A stretch of DNA of 40,552 bases from Salinicola peritrichatus (GCF_003206715.1 NZ_PZJU01000029.1:4894-45445); one strand, 5' to 3'; positions 1-10,100 are shown, numbered from the stretch's first letter. Notes: generated from the letters alone by a model not told the origin. Numbers and translations: made by a program.

Positions 1-7
1 GGTATAG

Positions 8-89
8 GTGAGGATTCGACCGGGCTGGCGCTCCAGCACCGCGTAACGCAGCGATTCGCCTGCGCAGACATTTATGCAGCGTTTCCCCA
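8..89. repeat. Left copy of ~80-bp terminal inverted repeat
   Basis: This segment matches the reverse complement of 40471-40552 at nearly every position, with one single-base indel and a few substitutions near the inner end. The shared core includes GGCGCTCCAGCACCGCG and GCAGACATTTATGCAG. It contains a small internal dyad (GCTGG-CGCT-CCAGC). Its inner end (CATTTATGCAG...TTTCCCC) lies just before the ribosome binding site of the first gene. The outer end runs up to the window edge, so the element probably continues outside. It resembles one arm of a dispersed palindromic intergenic element; the family is not identified. Confidence 0.8.
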
Positions 90-103
90 AGGGAGGATGA
101 ATG

Positions 104-1264
104 ATGGAATTGCGGGTCGAGAACATCGGCAGTCTCGCCGCCGTTACCCCCGAGACCTGGAACCGGGTCGTCGGCGATCGCTATCCGTTCTTGCGCCATG
201 AGTTTCTCTTCGCGCTCGAGACGTGTGGCTGCGCGACGACCGAAACCGGTTGGGAGCCCGATCATCTGATCGTCTACCGCGACGACCAGCCGGTGACGGT
301 GCTGCCGCGTTACGCCAAGTATCATTCGCGTGGCGAATACGTTTTCGACTGGTCGTGGGCGGACGCCTGGGAACGTGCCGGCGGGGACTACTATCCCAAA
401 TCGCTGTCGTCGATCCCCTTCACACCGGCCGCCGGGCCGCGTCTGGCAGTGGTCGACTCAGTGGATCGCCGCGAGGCGATCGCGGTGCTGTCGCCGGTGC
501 TACGCGACAGCGGCCTGCAAAGCTGGCACCTGCTGTTTGCCGAAGCCGGGGAGGTCGCTGACTGGAAGGCGGCTTTCGGGGCGCCGTTGATGGAGCGCCA
601 GGCCGTCCAGTTCGCCTGGCGGGACGAGGGATACGTCGACTTCGAGGGTTTTCTGGCGCGGATGAGTTCACGCAAGCGCAAGGAGATCCGGCGCGAGCGG
701 CGCAAGCTCGCCGAGCAGGGATTCGTCTTCGAGCGGCTGAGCGGTGAGGCGATCGACGACGAGGCACTGGCGCAATTCTATCGCTGCTACTGCATGACGT
801 ATCTCGAACGTGGTCAGCGACCCTATCTCAATCTCGAATTCTTCACTCGGCTGCGCGATACGCTAGCGGACGCCATGCTGCTGGTCAGAGCCAGTATCGA
901 AGGGCGGGCGGTGGCGGCGGCCTTATGCTTTGAAGGGCGCGAAACGCTCTATGGCCGCTACTGGGGCAGCGAGGTGGCGGCCGACTTTCTGCACTTCGAG
1001 ACTTGCTACTACCAGGGTATCGAGCACTGTCTCGCGCGAGGGCTTGCGTACTTCGATCCCGGAACCCAGGGCGAGCACAAGCTGACGCGGGGTTTTGCAC
1101 CGGTCATCAGCCGCTCGCTGCACTATCTCGAGCATGCCGGGTTTCGTGACGCCGTCGGGGATTTCTGTCGTGAGGAACGGGCTTACGTTCAAGCCTACTT
1201 CGCACAGTGCCGGTCGCGCCTGCCGTTCAAGGATGTCACGCCGCAACCGGGCGATCCCCGGTAA
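104..1264 (+). CDS. COG3146/DUF482-type N-acyltransferase (GNAT/FemAB-like)
   Basis: The protein of about 386 residues resembles the COG3146 family of predicted acyltransferases, which have a double GNAT (FemAB-like) fold. The family-typical segment SSRKRKEIRRERRKL lies near residues 187-201, followed by a C-terminal acyl-CoA-binding-like half (YGRYWGS, FDPGTQGEHKLTRGF). It has no signal peptide and is probably cytoplasmic. Members are loosely linked to peptidoglycan or amino-acid acyl transfer, but the substrate is unknown. Two ATGs stand side by side (101 and 104); the Shine-Dalgarno AAGGGAGG at 89-96 is better spaced from 104. The ribosome binding site abuts the left terminal repeat, so the promoter probably lies in or beyond that repeat. 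Confidence 0.85.
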   Translation: MELRVENIGSLAAVTPETWNRVVGDRYPFLRHEFLFALETCGCATTETGWEPDHLIVYRDDQPVTVLPRYAKYHSRGEYVFDWSWADAWERAGGDYYPKSLSSIPFTPAAGPRLAVVDSVDRREAIAVLSPVLRDSGLQSWHLLFAEAGEVADWKAAFGAPLMERQAVQFAWRDEGYVDFEGFLARMSSRKRKEIRRERRKLAEQGFVFERLSGEAIDDEALAQFYRCYCMTYLERGQRPYLNLEFFTRLRDTLADAMLLVRASIEGRAVAAALCFEGRETLYGRYWGSEVAADFLHFETCYYQGIEHCLARGLAYFDPGTQGEHKLTRGFAPVISRSLHYLEHAGFRDAVGDFCREERAYVQAYFAQCRSRLPFKDVTPQPGDPR

Positions 1265-1356
1265 CGCCATACGTGCCCGGCGTCGCGGTGCGGATGGTAT
1301 GCTGAGACCAAGCCACACCAGGTGGCGAGGTTTGCCGCAACAAGGACAGGAACTCG

Positions 1357-3216
1357 ATGGATTTTCTCACTGAAACCGCCGTCTTGTTGGGCGCGGCGAT
1401 CATCGCGGTACCGCTGTTTCAACGTCTGGGGCTGGGCTCGATACTGGGCTATCTGTGCATCGGCCTGCTGGCGGGGCCGTCGGTCAGCGGCTTCATCTCC
1501 GAACCCGAGTCGGTGCTCCATTTCTCCGAGTTCGGCGTGGTCATGCTGCTGTTCATCATCGGGCTCGAGCTCGAACCGAAGCGGCTGTGGTCGATGCGCA
1601 AGCGTCTGTTCGGCCTCGGTTCCCTGCAGATGGCAGGCTGCGCGGCGCTGTTGATGCCGGTTGGCCTGCTGCTGGACCTGCCCATCAGCATCACCATCTT
1701 CCTGGGCCTGACCCTGGCGCTATCTTCGACCGCCTTCGCCCTGCAGGTACTCAACGAACGCCGTCAACTGGCGACGCCGCACGGTCAGAGCGCGTTCTCC
1801 ATTCTGCTGTTTCAGGATCTGGCGGTGATACCGCTGCTGGCGCTGCTGCCGTTTCTGGCTGGGCGTGCCGACGCCGCGCCCGGCGACGGTTGGCTCATCG
1901 CCCGCAGCATTGGCGTGGTGATCGCTGCCATCGTCTTCGGTCGCCTGGTATTCCCTCGCGTGCTGGCGCTGATCGCACGTAGCGACGTGCACGAGATATT
2001 CACCGCCGCGGCGCTGTTCCTGGTATTGGGCATGGCGCTGGTGATGGACTGGGCCGGGCTGTCGATGGCACTCGGGGCCTTCCTCGGCGGCGTGATGCTG
2101 GCGGATACGCCCTACCGGCACGAACTGGAAGCCAACATCGAGCCGTTCAAGGGGCTGCTGCTGGGGCTGTTCTTCATTGCCGTCGGCATGTCGGTGAACC
2201 TCTCCCTGGTATTCGACAACCTATTGCTGGTGGTGGCGCTGGCGGTGGCGATGGTTCTGGCCAAGACCCTGGTGCTGGCGGGTATCGGGTGGCTGATCCG
2301 GCTGCCGCACACCGAGATTCCGCGGCTGGCGACGATCATCTCACAGGGCGGGGAGTTCGACTTCGTACTGTTGACCGCCGCCGTGGCCGCCGGCGTGATC
2401 GACCAACGCATCGCCAGTCTGTGTATCGCCGCGGTGACCCTCAGCATGGCGGCGACGCCGTTTCTCTATCAACTGGGAGAGAAGCTCGGTACCCGCATGA
2501 AGGAGACGCAGCCGTTCGACACCGACTTCGGCGACGAGACGCCGCCGGTGATCATTGCCGGTCTCGGGCGTTTCGGGCAGATGGTCGGGCGTGTCCTGAA
2601 GATGCAGGGCATCAGTTTTACCGCACTCGATCCCAATATCGCCCAGGTCGAGTTCATCCGCCGCTTCGGTTCGCGCATTTTCTATGCCGATGCCGCCCGC
2701 CTCGATCTGCTGCGCTCCGCCGGCATCGATAAGGCGCAACTGCTGGTGATCGCGGTCGACGGCGAGAACGCCGCGCTGACCATTGCGCGTCTGGCCAAGA
2801 CGCATTTCCCGCATCTCAAGGTCTACGTGCGGGCGCGCAATCGCCATCACGCCTGGAAACTGATGGAGATCGGCGTCGACGCGGTGGTGCGGGAGACCTT
2901 CGCGTCGAGCATGGAGATGAGCGTCGAGGTGCTCAAGGGCATGGGTTATCCGAGCTCGAACGCCATCAACGCGGTGCGTACCTTTCGCGACTTCGACAAC
3001 CAATTGCTTAAAGATTCCTATACGCATCGCAACGACAGCGAGCGGTTGATGGCGACCGAAAAAGCCGCCATGCAGGAGTTCAAGTCGCTGTTTCAGCAAG
3101 AGCTCGATCGCGGCCGGCCGAAGGCAGCCGATCCCGATGGCGCCGCGGCCAACGATGACGACAGCGAGGAGACGCGCGATGACACGGATGCTGCAGCAAC
3201 GACTCGCCAGACTTGA
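1357..3216 (+). CDS. KefB/KefC-like CPA2 monovalent cation:proton antiporter
   Basis: This 619-residue protein matches the length of E. coli KefB/KefC (601-620). Residues about 5-380 form the multi-spanning Na+/H+ exchanger domain. The loop HELEANIEPFKGLLLGLFFI corresponds to the regulatory HALE(S)DIEPFKG loop of KefC and HELE of KefB. A cytosolic RCK/TrkA-N domain follows, with the NAD-binding glycine motif GLGRFGQ at residues 402-408. The C-terminus ends in an acidic, low-complexity tail (DDDSEETRDDTDAAA). It likely exports K+ in exchange for H+ or Na+ at the inner membrane, gated by a ligand such as glutathione adducts in Kef proteins. No KefF/KefG partner is adjacent. Its last 38 bases overlap the next gene. 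Confidence 0.9.
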   Translation: MDFLTETAVLLGAAIIAVPLFQRLGLGSILGYLCIGLLAGPSVSGFISEPESVLHFSEFGVVMLLFIIGLELEPKRLWSMRKRLFGLGSLQMAGCAALLMPVGLLLDLPISITIFLGLTLALSSTAFALQVLNERRQLATPHGQSAFSILLFQDLAVIPLLALLPFLAGRADAAPGDGWLIARSIGVVIAAIVFGRLVFPRVLALIARSDVHEIFTAAALFLVLGMALVMDWAGLSMALGAFLGGVMLADTPYRHELEANIEPFKGLLLGLFFIAVGMSVNLSLVFDNLLLVVALAVAMVLAKTLVLAGIGWLIRLPHTEIPRLATIISQGGEFDFVLLTAAVAAGVIDQRIASLCIAAVTLSMAATPFLYQLGEKLGTRMKETQPFDTDFGDETPPVIIAGLGRFGQMVGRVLKMQGISFTALDPNIAQVEFIRRFGSRIFYADAARLDLLRSAGIDKAQLLVIAVDGENAALTIARLAKTHFPHLKVYVRARNRHHAWKLMEIGVDAVVRETFASSMEMSVEVLKGMGYPSSNAINAVRTFRDFDNQLLKDSYTHRNDSERLMATEKAAMQEFKSLFQQELDRGRPKAADPDGAAANDDDSEETRDDTDAAATTRQT

Positions 3217-4021
3217 TCTTCGTTGCGAGGGAGGAATGGCGCGCTTATCGGGCGGTGACAGCGGCGCAGGCGTGTGGCGTGTCGATGGCGCCGAGCCGAT
3301 GATCGTGAAGCAGGATACGCCCGAGCGAATCCGCGGCGAGGCAGAGGGGCTCCAGGCACTCGCCGATGCCGCCAATGGCCTGATCGTGCCGCGTGTAGTG
3401 GCGGTGGATGACGATCTGTTGGTGATGCAGGCGCTCGACAGCGGCGGGCGACGCGACGGCGCGAGTCTGGGCGAGGGACTGCGTCGGTTGCATCAGCACA
3501 CACGGGATCCGCAGGCGCAGCACGGCTGGCCACGCGACAACGCCTGCGGACTGACCCCGCAGCCCAACGCACCGCTGGCAGGCGGCCGGGCATTCCAGCG
3601 CGAGCGGCGTCTGTTGCCGCTGACCAGGCGTTGCCGCGAGCGTGGCCTGCTGGATGCGACCCTGGCCGAGCGCGTCGAACGCATTGCCGATGGGCTGGAG
3701 AGCTGGCTGGACGATGCCGCGCCGAGTCTGGTCCACGGCGATCTGTGGTCGGGCAATGTGCTGTTTACCCCGCGTGGCCCGGCGCTGATCGATCCGGCGG
3801 TCTATCGCCACTATGCGGATGTCGACGTCGCCATGCTGACGCTGTTCGGCGGTCCGGACGACGCCTTCTTCGAGGCCTACTGGGACGGCCAGTGCCCCAA
3901 GGATTGGGAGCGGCGCGAAGCGCTGTTCCAGCTCTATCCGCTGCTCAATCATCTCTATCTGTTCGGCGCTGCCTACCGCAGCGGCGTGGCCCGGGCCGTG
4001 GATCGCGTCATGGCCGGCTGA
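3179..4021 (+). CDS. Fructosamine kinase family protein
   Basis: This is a ketosamine/fructosamine-3-kinase homologue (APH/choline kinase fold) of 280 residues, close to the family's ~290. The catalytic loop HGDLWSGNV starts at residue 186, and the Mg2+-binding part is ALIDPAVYRHYADVDVAML. The family phosphorylates ketoamines on glycated proteins or amino acids, which leads to deglycation. The preferred start is ATG 3179, with AGGAG about 7 nt upstream; the frame also opens at 3137 without a good ribosome binding site. The start lies inside the antiporter gene, so the two are probably translationally coupled. The 3' end is 16 bp from the convergent SMP-30-like gene. Confidence 0.9.
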   Translation: MTRMLQQRLARLDLRCEGGMARLSGGDSGAGVWRVDGAEPMIVKQDTPERIRGEAEGLQALADAANGLIVPRVVAVDDDLLVMQALDSGGRRDGASLGEGLRRLHQHTRDPQAQHGWPRDNACGLTPQPNAPLAGGRAFQRERRLLPLTRRCRERGLLDATLAERVERIADGLESWLDDAAPSLVHGDLWSGNVLFTPRGPALIDPAVYRHYADVDVAMLTLFGGPDDAFFEAYWDGQCPKDWERREALFQLYPLLNHLYLFGAAYRSGVARAVDRVMAG

Positions 4022-4037
4022 GGCGGAACTGCCGCAT

Positions 4038-4994
4038 TCAGCGTGTCGTCGGCGTACGCACGGCGGACGGCGACACCGCCTCGCCCAGAACATGATGGCC
4101 ACGCGTATCGAGGAAGATCGCGTAGAGTGACGTCGAGGCGCAAATGAACAGCCGATTGCGCGCCGGTCCGCCGAAACAGACGTTGGCGACCGTTTCGGGA
4201 ACCGCGATGCGTCCGAGGCGCGTGCCGTCCGGGGCGTAGCAGTGGACGCCATCGCCGGCGCTGGTCCACAGATTGCCCGCGATATCGAAGCGAAAGCCGT
4301 CGAACAGCCCGCAGTCCGAGATCGCGAAAACCTCGCCGCCGCTGAGGCGATGATCCTCCTCGACCCGAAAGCGACGAATGTGCCGGGGGCCGCCGTCCCG
4401 GTGTGTCGCGCCGGTATCCGAGACATAGAGCCAGGACTCGTCGGGAGAGAAGGCCAGGCTGTTGGGCTTCTCGAAATCATCGGCGACGCGAATCAGCCGG
4501 CCATCGGGGCGCAAGCAGTAGACGTGGCAACCCATTTCCGAATCGCGCAGTCCGCCCTCGTAGTCGCTGTCGATACCGTAGCTGGGATCGGTAAACCAGA
4601 TCGAGCCGTCGGATTTGACCGTGACGTCATTGGGCGAATTGAATCGGCAACCGTCGAAAGCCTCGGCTAGCGTGGTGATGCGTCCGTTGTGTTCGGTACG
4701 CGTGACGCTGCGCGTGCCATGTTCGCAGCTGATCAGACGACCTTCGCGGTCGACGCTGTGGCCGTTGCTGAAGCCGGCGGGTTGACGGAAAACCGATACG
4801 TGGTCGTCGTTGTCGTCGAAGCGCAAGATGCGGTCATTGGGGATATCGGACCACAACAGGTAACGCCCGGCGGCGAAATAGGCCGGCCCTTCGCACCAGC
4901 GTCCTTCGCTCCAGAGTCGTTCGAGTCGGGCGTTGGGCAGAATCAGTGACCTGAAACGGGAATCGTCGACGATGAACCAGTCGGGGTGATGCAT
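4038..4994 (-). CDS. SMP-30/gluconolactonase/LRE family protein
   Basis: This is a six-bladed beta-propeller hydrolase of about 318 residues. The family's metal ligands are recognisable: the Glu in WCEGPAYF, the Asn in NSPNDVTV and the Asp in LYVSDTG, plus the strand WFTDPSYGI. The family opens sugar lactones (glucono-1,5-lactone, xylonolactone and others). ATG 4994 is chosen because GAAGGTGG precedes it on the minus strand; the frame is open ten codons further. It has no signal peptide. A lactonase could follow the glucose dehydrogenase at 27.1-27.9 kb, but that link is inference and the genes are far apart. It lies downstream of the TetR gene on the same strand with a 124-bp gap, so co-transcription is possible but not shown. 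Confidence 0.85.
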   Translation of the reverse strand: MHHPDWFIVDDSRFRSLILPNARLERLWSEGRWCEGPAYFAAGRYLLWSDIPNDRILRFDDNDDHVSVFRQPAGFSNGHSVDREGRLISCEHGTRSVTRTEHNGRITTLAEAFDGCRFNSPNDVTVKSDGSIWFTDPSYGIDSDYEGGLRDSEMGCHVYCLRPDGRLIRVADDFEKPNSLAFSPDESWLYVSDTGATHRDGGPRHIRRFRVEEDHRLSGGEVFAISDCGLFDGFRFDIAGNLWTSAGDGVHCYAPDGTRLGRIAVPETVANVCFGGPARNRLFICASTSLYAIFLDTRGHHVLGEAVSPSAVRTPTTR

Positions 4995-5118
4995 GCGGCC
5001 ACCTTCAGAACTAGAGACTGCCACAGTCTTGTCTCTGCGGAGACGGCTGTCATTGCGACGAACGGCGAGGCCGCCTCCGTTGGAGGGGAGGCGACGGAAT
5101 GCGGTGAGGAAGGAGGCT

Positions 5119-5733
5119 TCAAACGTGAACGAGGCGTCCGAAAAAGGTGTTGATCATGCGCGGCCCCACGTCCCCGATATCGTAACTTTCTGGATTGCGT
5201 AGCCAGTCGTACATCAGGCCGACCAACATTGACATCAGCATCCGCGTGGCAATCTCCGGCTCGACACTCTCCGTCAAGGTGCCCCGTTCCCGGGCCTGTT
5301 CGAAGCGTTCGACCATGGTGTCATAGCACTCGTTGGCCAGTTTCTCGTGCAGGTTGAGTACATCGACGTCACTGGCCACCTCGCAGCGATGAAATAAAAT
5401 GGTGTGAACCCGGCGGGAACGGGGGCGCTGCAGTCTTTCGACCACATGGAGAGTGGCCCGGCGCAGGCTTTCTAGAGGTTCATTGGGACGTTCGGGATCT
5501 TCGACATCGTCCAGTAGCTGCCGCAGTGGCATCTTGACCCGTTCCAGCATGGCGTGGAACAAGTCGGATTTGTTCTTGAAATGCCAGTAAACGGCGCCTC
5601 GTGTCATCCCAGCCTGGCGCGCGATCTGCTCGAGCGAAGTGCGCGATACACCGCGCTCGAGGAAGATGACCTCGGCAGCGTCGAGCAGCGCTTCGCGGGT
5701 AGCCTCGGCTTCGGCTTTGGTACGTTTGGGCAT
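5119..5733 (-). CDS. TetR/AcrR-family repressor of the adjacent RND pump
   Basis: A 204-residue TetR regulator. It starts with MPKRTKAEAEATREALLDAA, very like AcrR/TtgR/MtrR, and has the helix-turn-helix LEQIARQAGMTRGAVYWHFK at about residues 32-51. The C-terminal ligand-binding domain is the expected length. The start is placed at ATG 5733, where AcrR-type proteins begin; the frame opens further to 5781 without support. It is divergent from the efflux genes and separated by 176 bp that contain an AcrR-like palindrome. By family precedent it represses the pump, and often itself, until a toxic ligand binds. Confidence 0.92.
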   Translation of the reverse strand: MPKRTKAEAEATREALLDAAEVIFLERGVSRTSLEQIARQAGMTRGAVYWHFKNKSDLFHAMLERVKMPLRQLLDDVEDPERPNEPLESLRRATLHVVERLQRPRSRRVHTILFHRCEVASDVDVLNLHEKLANECYDTMVERFEQARERGTLTESVEPEIATRMLMSMLVGLMYDWLRNPESYDIGDVGPRMINTFFGRLVHV

Positions 5734-5838
5734 GATGTTGTCGTCGACAGATGAGTGGAGTGCGAGACGTTGGGCCGGCATTTCTTATGATGTGGTTCAA
5801 GCTGCCGTTGGCGAAGCATACCAATTTCCCTGCAAGTT

Positions 5839-5854
5839 TACATTCATGTATGTA
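5839..5854. promoter_or_regulatory. AcrR/TtgR-type operator between tetR and the efflux operon
   Basis: TACATTCATGTATGTA is a 16-bp imperfect palindrome with 7 of 8 half-site bases matching, centred on CATG. It closely resembles the E. coli AcrR operator, which also has TACATACA/TGTATGTA half-sites. A wider TTTACA...TGTAAG pairing surrounds it. It lies 55 bp before the adaptor ATG and about 105 bp from the repressor ATG, so a bound dimer could cover the pump promoter. Assigning it to this TetR protein is inference from position and similarity. Confidence 0.65.
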
Positions 5855-5909
5855 TGCCTGTAAGCTCGCTGGATTACCCTAGGCATTCTTTCTTCCAGGA
5901 CGGAGACTC

Positions 5910-7196
5910 ATGCGCCCTAATCTCATGAATTACACCCTCGGCTTCGGTGGGGCGTTGTTGCTGTCATTGGCACTGGCCGGCTGTGGCGGGGACGATCAGC
6001 AAAGTGCTCAACAAGGCGGAGGGCAACAACAAAAGCCACCTACCAAGGCCGAGGTAATGACGGTCGAGGCGCACGATGTCGCGCTCTCCAAAACCTATCC
6101 CGGCCAAGTCCGCAGCGATCGCGAAGTGACCGTGATGGGGCGTGTCGAGGGCATTCTCGAAGCGCGTCATTACCGCGAGGGCAGCATGGTCGAGAAGGGC
6201 GACAAGCTCTTCACCATCGAGCAGGCGCCTTATGAAGCGACCGTCAAGCAGCGCCAGGCGGACGTGCAGAGCGCCAAGGCGGAAGTCTATCGTGCCCAGC
6301 GTGATGCCAGCCGCTATGAGCGTCTCTACAAAAATAACTCCGTGAGCCAGCAGCAGCGCGATCAGGCCCAGGCCGATTATCGTGCCGCCCAGGCATCGCT
6401 GGCGCAGGCCAAGGCCGCGCTGGATAGCGCCAAGATCGATCTCGGCTACACCGAGGTCAAGGCGCCGGTCAGCGGCATGATCAGTCTCAGCGAGGTCAAC
6501 GTCGGCAATCTGGTACAACCGCCCCAGGAGCTGGCGACCATCACGCCGCTGAATCCGATCGAGGTGCGCTTCTCTCTGCCAGCCGATGACGCCTTCTCGC
6601 TGCGTCGCCAGCGTCAGCAGGGCGATGACGAAGCCGACGTGGCCGTGCTCACCGCGCCGGGTACCGAGAGTGCCTCCCGCGAGGCGCTCAAGCTGACCGG
6701 CAAGCTCGACTTCCTCGGCTCGCGGGTCGATGAGGCGACCAGTACGGTGCAGGCCGAGGCGGTTTTCGACAACGACGATCAGCTCTTCCTGCCGGGCCAG
6801 TTCGTACGCGTCACGCTGCCCAACGTAAAACGTTACGACGTCTATGCCGTGCCGACGATCGCGGTGACCGAAGGCCTCAAGGGGCCGCAGGTCTATGTCG
6901 TGGATGGCGACGGCAAGGCCGAGGCGCGTTTCGTTTCCCTCGGCGAGATCGCCGGTGACTGGCAGATCATCACCGAGGGGCTGAACCCCGGAGACCGAGT
7001 CGTCGTGTCGGGAATCGGCAGTATTTCCCCCGGCGATCAGATCGATGCGCAGCCGTTCACTGGCAAGGTGCCCAAGCCGCAGAACAACGCTGGTGAAAAC
7101 CCCTCCCAGGAGCCCGACGCACAAGGTGGCGAAGGCGTCGCGGGCGCCCAGCGTGATGCGCAAAAGGCGAACGGCGGACAGAACGGAGCCAACTGA
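5910..7196 (+). CDS. RND efflux periplasmic adaptor lipoprotein (AcrA/MexA/TtgA-like)
   Basis: A membrane-fusion protein of 428 residues. The N-terminal signal sequence ends in the lipobox LAGC, with Cys25 as the lipidated residue. Then come the barrel-sandwich (lipoyl) halves, an alpha-helical hairpin (about residues 110-165, rich in Q and A), the beta-barrel and the membrane-proximal domain. Typical AcrA phrases are EVTVMGRVEGILEARHY and GYTEVKAPVSGMISLSEVNVG. The C-terminus is a Gly/Asn/Gln-rich low-complexity tail, slightly longer than AcrA. It bridges the inner-membrane pump to an outer-membrane channel. The ribosome binding site is GGACGGAG before ATG 5910. Its stop TGA overlaps the next ATG by one base. 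No TolC/OprM-type gene is present in the window. Confidence 0.93.
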   Translation: MRPNLMNYTLGFGGALLLSLALAGCGGDDQQSAQQGGGQQQKPPTKAEVMTVEAHDVALSKTYPGQVRSDREVTVMGRVEGILEARHYREGSMVEKGDKLFTIEQAPYEATVKQRQADVQSAKAEVYRAQRDASRYERLYKNNSVSQQQRDQAQADYRAAQASLAQAKAALDSAKIDLGYTEVKAPVSGMISLSEVNVGNLVQPPQELATITPLNPIEVRFSLPADDAFSLRRQRQQGDDEADVAVLTAPGTESASREALKLTGKLDFLGSRVDEATSTVQAEAVFDNDDQLFLPGQFVRVTLPNVKRYDVYAVPTIAVTEGLKGPQVYVVDGDGKAEARFVSLGEIAGDWQIITEGLNPGDRVVVSGIGSISPGDQIDAQPFTGKVPKPQNNAGENPSQEPDAQGGEGVAGAQRDAQKANGGQNGAN

Positions 7197-10100
7197 TGAA
7201 TTTTTCCAGCGTTTTCATCAGGCGGCCTATATTCGCGACCGTCGTCTCGGTCATCATTACACTGATCGGCTTGATGGCGATGCGTACGCTGCCCATCGAG
7301 CAGTATCCTTCGGTCGTGCCGCCGACGATCAGCGTTTCCGCGACCTATCCGGGAGCCAGTGCGCAGACGGTTTCCGATACGGTCGCCGCCGTGCTGGCGC
7401 AGGAGATCAACGGCACCGAGGACATGATCTATCTGACCTCGAGCAGTTCCGATAGCGGTCAGATGTCGATGAGCGTCTATTTCAACATCGGCACCGATCC
7501 TCAGACGGCACAGATCAACGTCAACAACCGCGTGCAACAGGCGCTGTCGCAGTTGCCGAGCGAAGTGCAGTCCCAGGGGGTCACGGTCGAGCAACGCTCG
7601 TCGAGCGTGCTGCTGTTCGTCGCGGTGACTGCGGAAGGGGGCAGCGATGCCTACGATTCGCTCTACCTGACCAACTACGCCAACATCAACATCACCGATA
7701 CGCTCAAGCAATTGCCGGGTGTCGGGCAGGCGGAAGTGCTGGGCAGCCAGGAATTCGCCATGCGCGTCTGGCTCAACCCGGACAAGCTGGCGCAGTACGA
7801 CCTGACACCGGCAGAGGTATCGTCGGCGATTCAGGCCCAGAACTCGGTAGTTGCCGCAGGCAAGCTGGGTGCCGAACCACAGAGCAACCCCACGCCCTAC
7901 ACCTACACCATCACGACCGAGGGTCGTTACGAGAACGTCGATCAGTTCCGGGATATCGTGCTGCGCACCAACCCGGACGGCTCCTCGTTGCGCTTGAGCG
8001 ATGTCGCGCGGATCGAACTGGGCAAGAACAGCTACGGCATTCAGGGGTACGTCAACAACAGCCCGATCGCGCCGATCGCCATCTATCTGCAGCCAGGCGC
8101 CAACGCGCTCGACGTGGCGGCCGAGGTGAAGGCGTCGATGGCGGATCTCAAGACGCGCTTCCCGCCGGGCCTGAGTTACGAGATTCCCTATGACACCACG
8201 CTGTTCATCGATGCTTCCATCGAATCGGTGGAACAAACCTTCATCGAGGCGCTGCTGCTCGTCGCGGTGATCGTGTTCGTGTTCCTGCAGAGCTGGCGCT
8301 CGACGCTGGTGGCGATGTCGGTAGTGCCGATCTCGGTAGTAGGTACCTTTGCCGGCATGTACCTGCTCGATTTCTCGATCAACCTGCTTTCGCTTTTCGG
8401 CATGATCCTGGCGATCGGTATCGTCGTGGACGACGCGATCGTGGTCATAGAGAACGTCGAGCGCATCATGGAGGAAGACGAGGAGGCGACACCATTCAGC
8501 GCCAGTCTCGAGGCGATGAAGGAAGTTTCCGGCGCGGTCATCGCCACCGCCTTCATCATGTCGGCGGTGTTCGTGCCGGTTGGCTTCATGAGCGGCCTGA
8601 CGGGGCAGATGTACCAGCAGTTCGCGATCACCATCGCGATCTCGGTGGCCATCTCCGCGATCGTGGCGCTGTCGTTCACGCCGGCGATCAGTGCGATCTT
8701 CCTGAAGCATCAGGATCGCATGAAGCAGTCCGGGTTCGTGCGTGTCATTCGCAAGCCGTTCGACTGGTTCAACAAGCTCTTCGACAAGATTACCGACCTG
8801 TTCATGGCGATCACCAACTTCATCATTCATCAGCTGTGGCTGGTGCTGGTCGGGTTGGTTGCCGCCGGGGTCTTCTCCTGGATGATCTTCGCCCAGTTGC
8901 CGGCGGCGCTCCTGCCTTCCGAAGACCAGGGGGTGGCTCTGGCCTCCGTCAGCCTGCCGGCAGGATCCTCGGTGGCACGGACCGACGCCTATGTGCAGGA
9001 GTTGAGTCAGCGGCTTCGAGATGCCGTCCCGGGGATCAATTACGTGGTCGGGATACCCGGTTTCGACATCCTGTCTAGCTCGCCCAATACCTCCAAGGGC
9101 ACGGTCTTCGTCACCATGAAACCATGGGAAGATCGCGATATCACGGTGGATCAGCTGACGCAGAAGATCATGCAGATCGGTGGTCAGATCCAGGGCGGGC
9201 AGACGGTTGCCTTCAACCTGCCGCCGATACAGGGCCTGTCTCCCACCGGTGGCTTCACCGGTTACCTGCAGGCTTTCGGCGGCGACACGTCGCAGCAGCT
9301 CGCGGATGCCGCCGGCAAGGTGATGCAGGCCGCGGCGGAGCGGCCGGAGCTCTCCGGGGTGTTCTCGTCGCTCGATGTCAATGTGCCGGTCTACCGGGCC
9401 AAAGTGGATATCGAGAAGGCGCGTAGTCTCGGCGTGGATATCAGCGACCTGAATACGACCATGGCGAGCACGTTCGGTAGTTCTTTCGTCAACTACTTCA
9501 CTCGCTCGAGCCGCAACTTCCAGGTCTATCTCCAGTCCGAAGACGATTTTCGTCGTAATCCCGAAGATCTGAGCAAGGTCTATGTACGCGGCGGTGACGG
9601 GCAGCGCGTTCCGCTCTCCGAGCTGGTCACGTTGACGCGAGGCAAGGCGCCGACGGTGCTGCAACGCTACAACACCTATCCGGCGGCGCAGTTCTCAGGT
9701 GGTCCGGCGCCCGGCTACAGTTCGGGTCAGGCCGTGGCGGCGATGCAGGAAGTGGTTGCCGATACCCTGGGTGTCAACTACTCGATGGGCTGGAGCGGTG
9801 AAGCCTACCAGCAGGTCAATGTGGGCACGGCGGCGACGCTGGCACTGTCGTTCGGCGTCATCATGATGTTCCTGATTCTGGCTGCGCAGTACGAAAGCTG
9901 GACCTTGCCGCTGGCGGTGGTTTCCGCCGTGCCGTTCGCCTTCGTCGGCGCTATCCTGGCGGTCTACCTGGCTGGCTTGAGCACCAGTGTCTACTTGCAG
10001 GTGGGCTTGCTGGTGGTGGTCGGCCTGGCGGCGAAGAACGCCATCCTGATCGTCGAGTTCGCCGAACAGCAGCGCAAGCATGCGGGACTGTCGGTGGTCG

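Noticed and set aside
2341-3375. 344-codon minus-strand frame over the antiporter 3' end
   Set aside because: Antisense shadow; the plus-strand frame has clear RCK and kinase sequence.
5072-5093. CGCCTCC/GGAGGCG hairpin downstream of the tetR gene
   Set aside because: Seven-bp arms without a T-run on either strand; could be chance in GC-rich DNA.
7037-9664. 875-codon open frame antisense to the RND genes
   Set aside because: His/Arg/Asp-rich composition and no family resemblance; it is the usual mirror frame of a high-GC gene, and the opposite strand carries an unmistakable AcrB-type permease.
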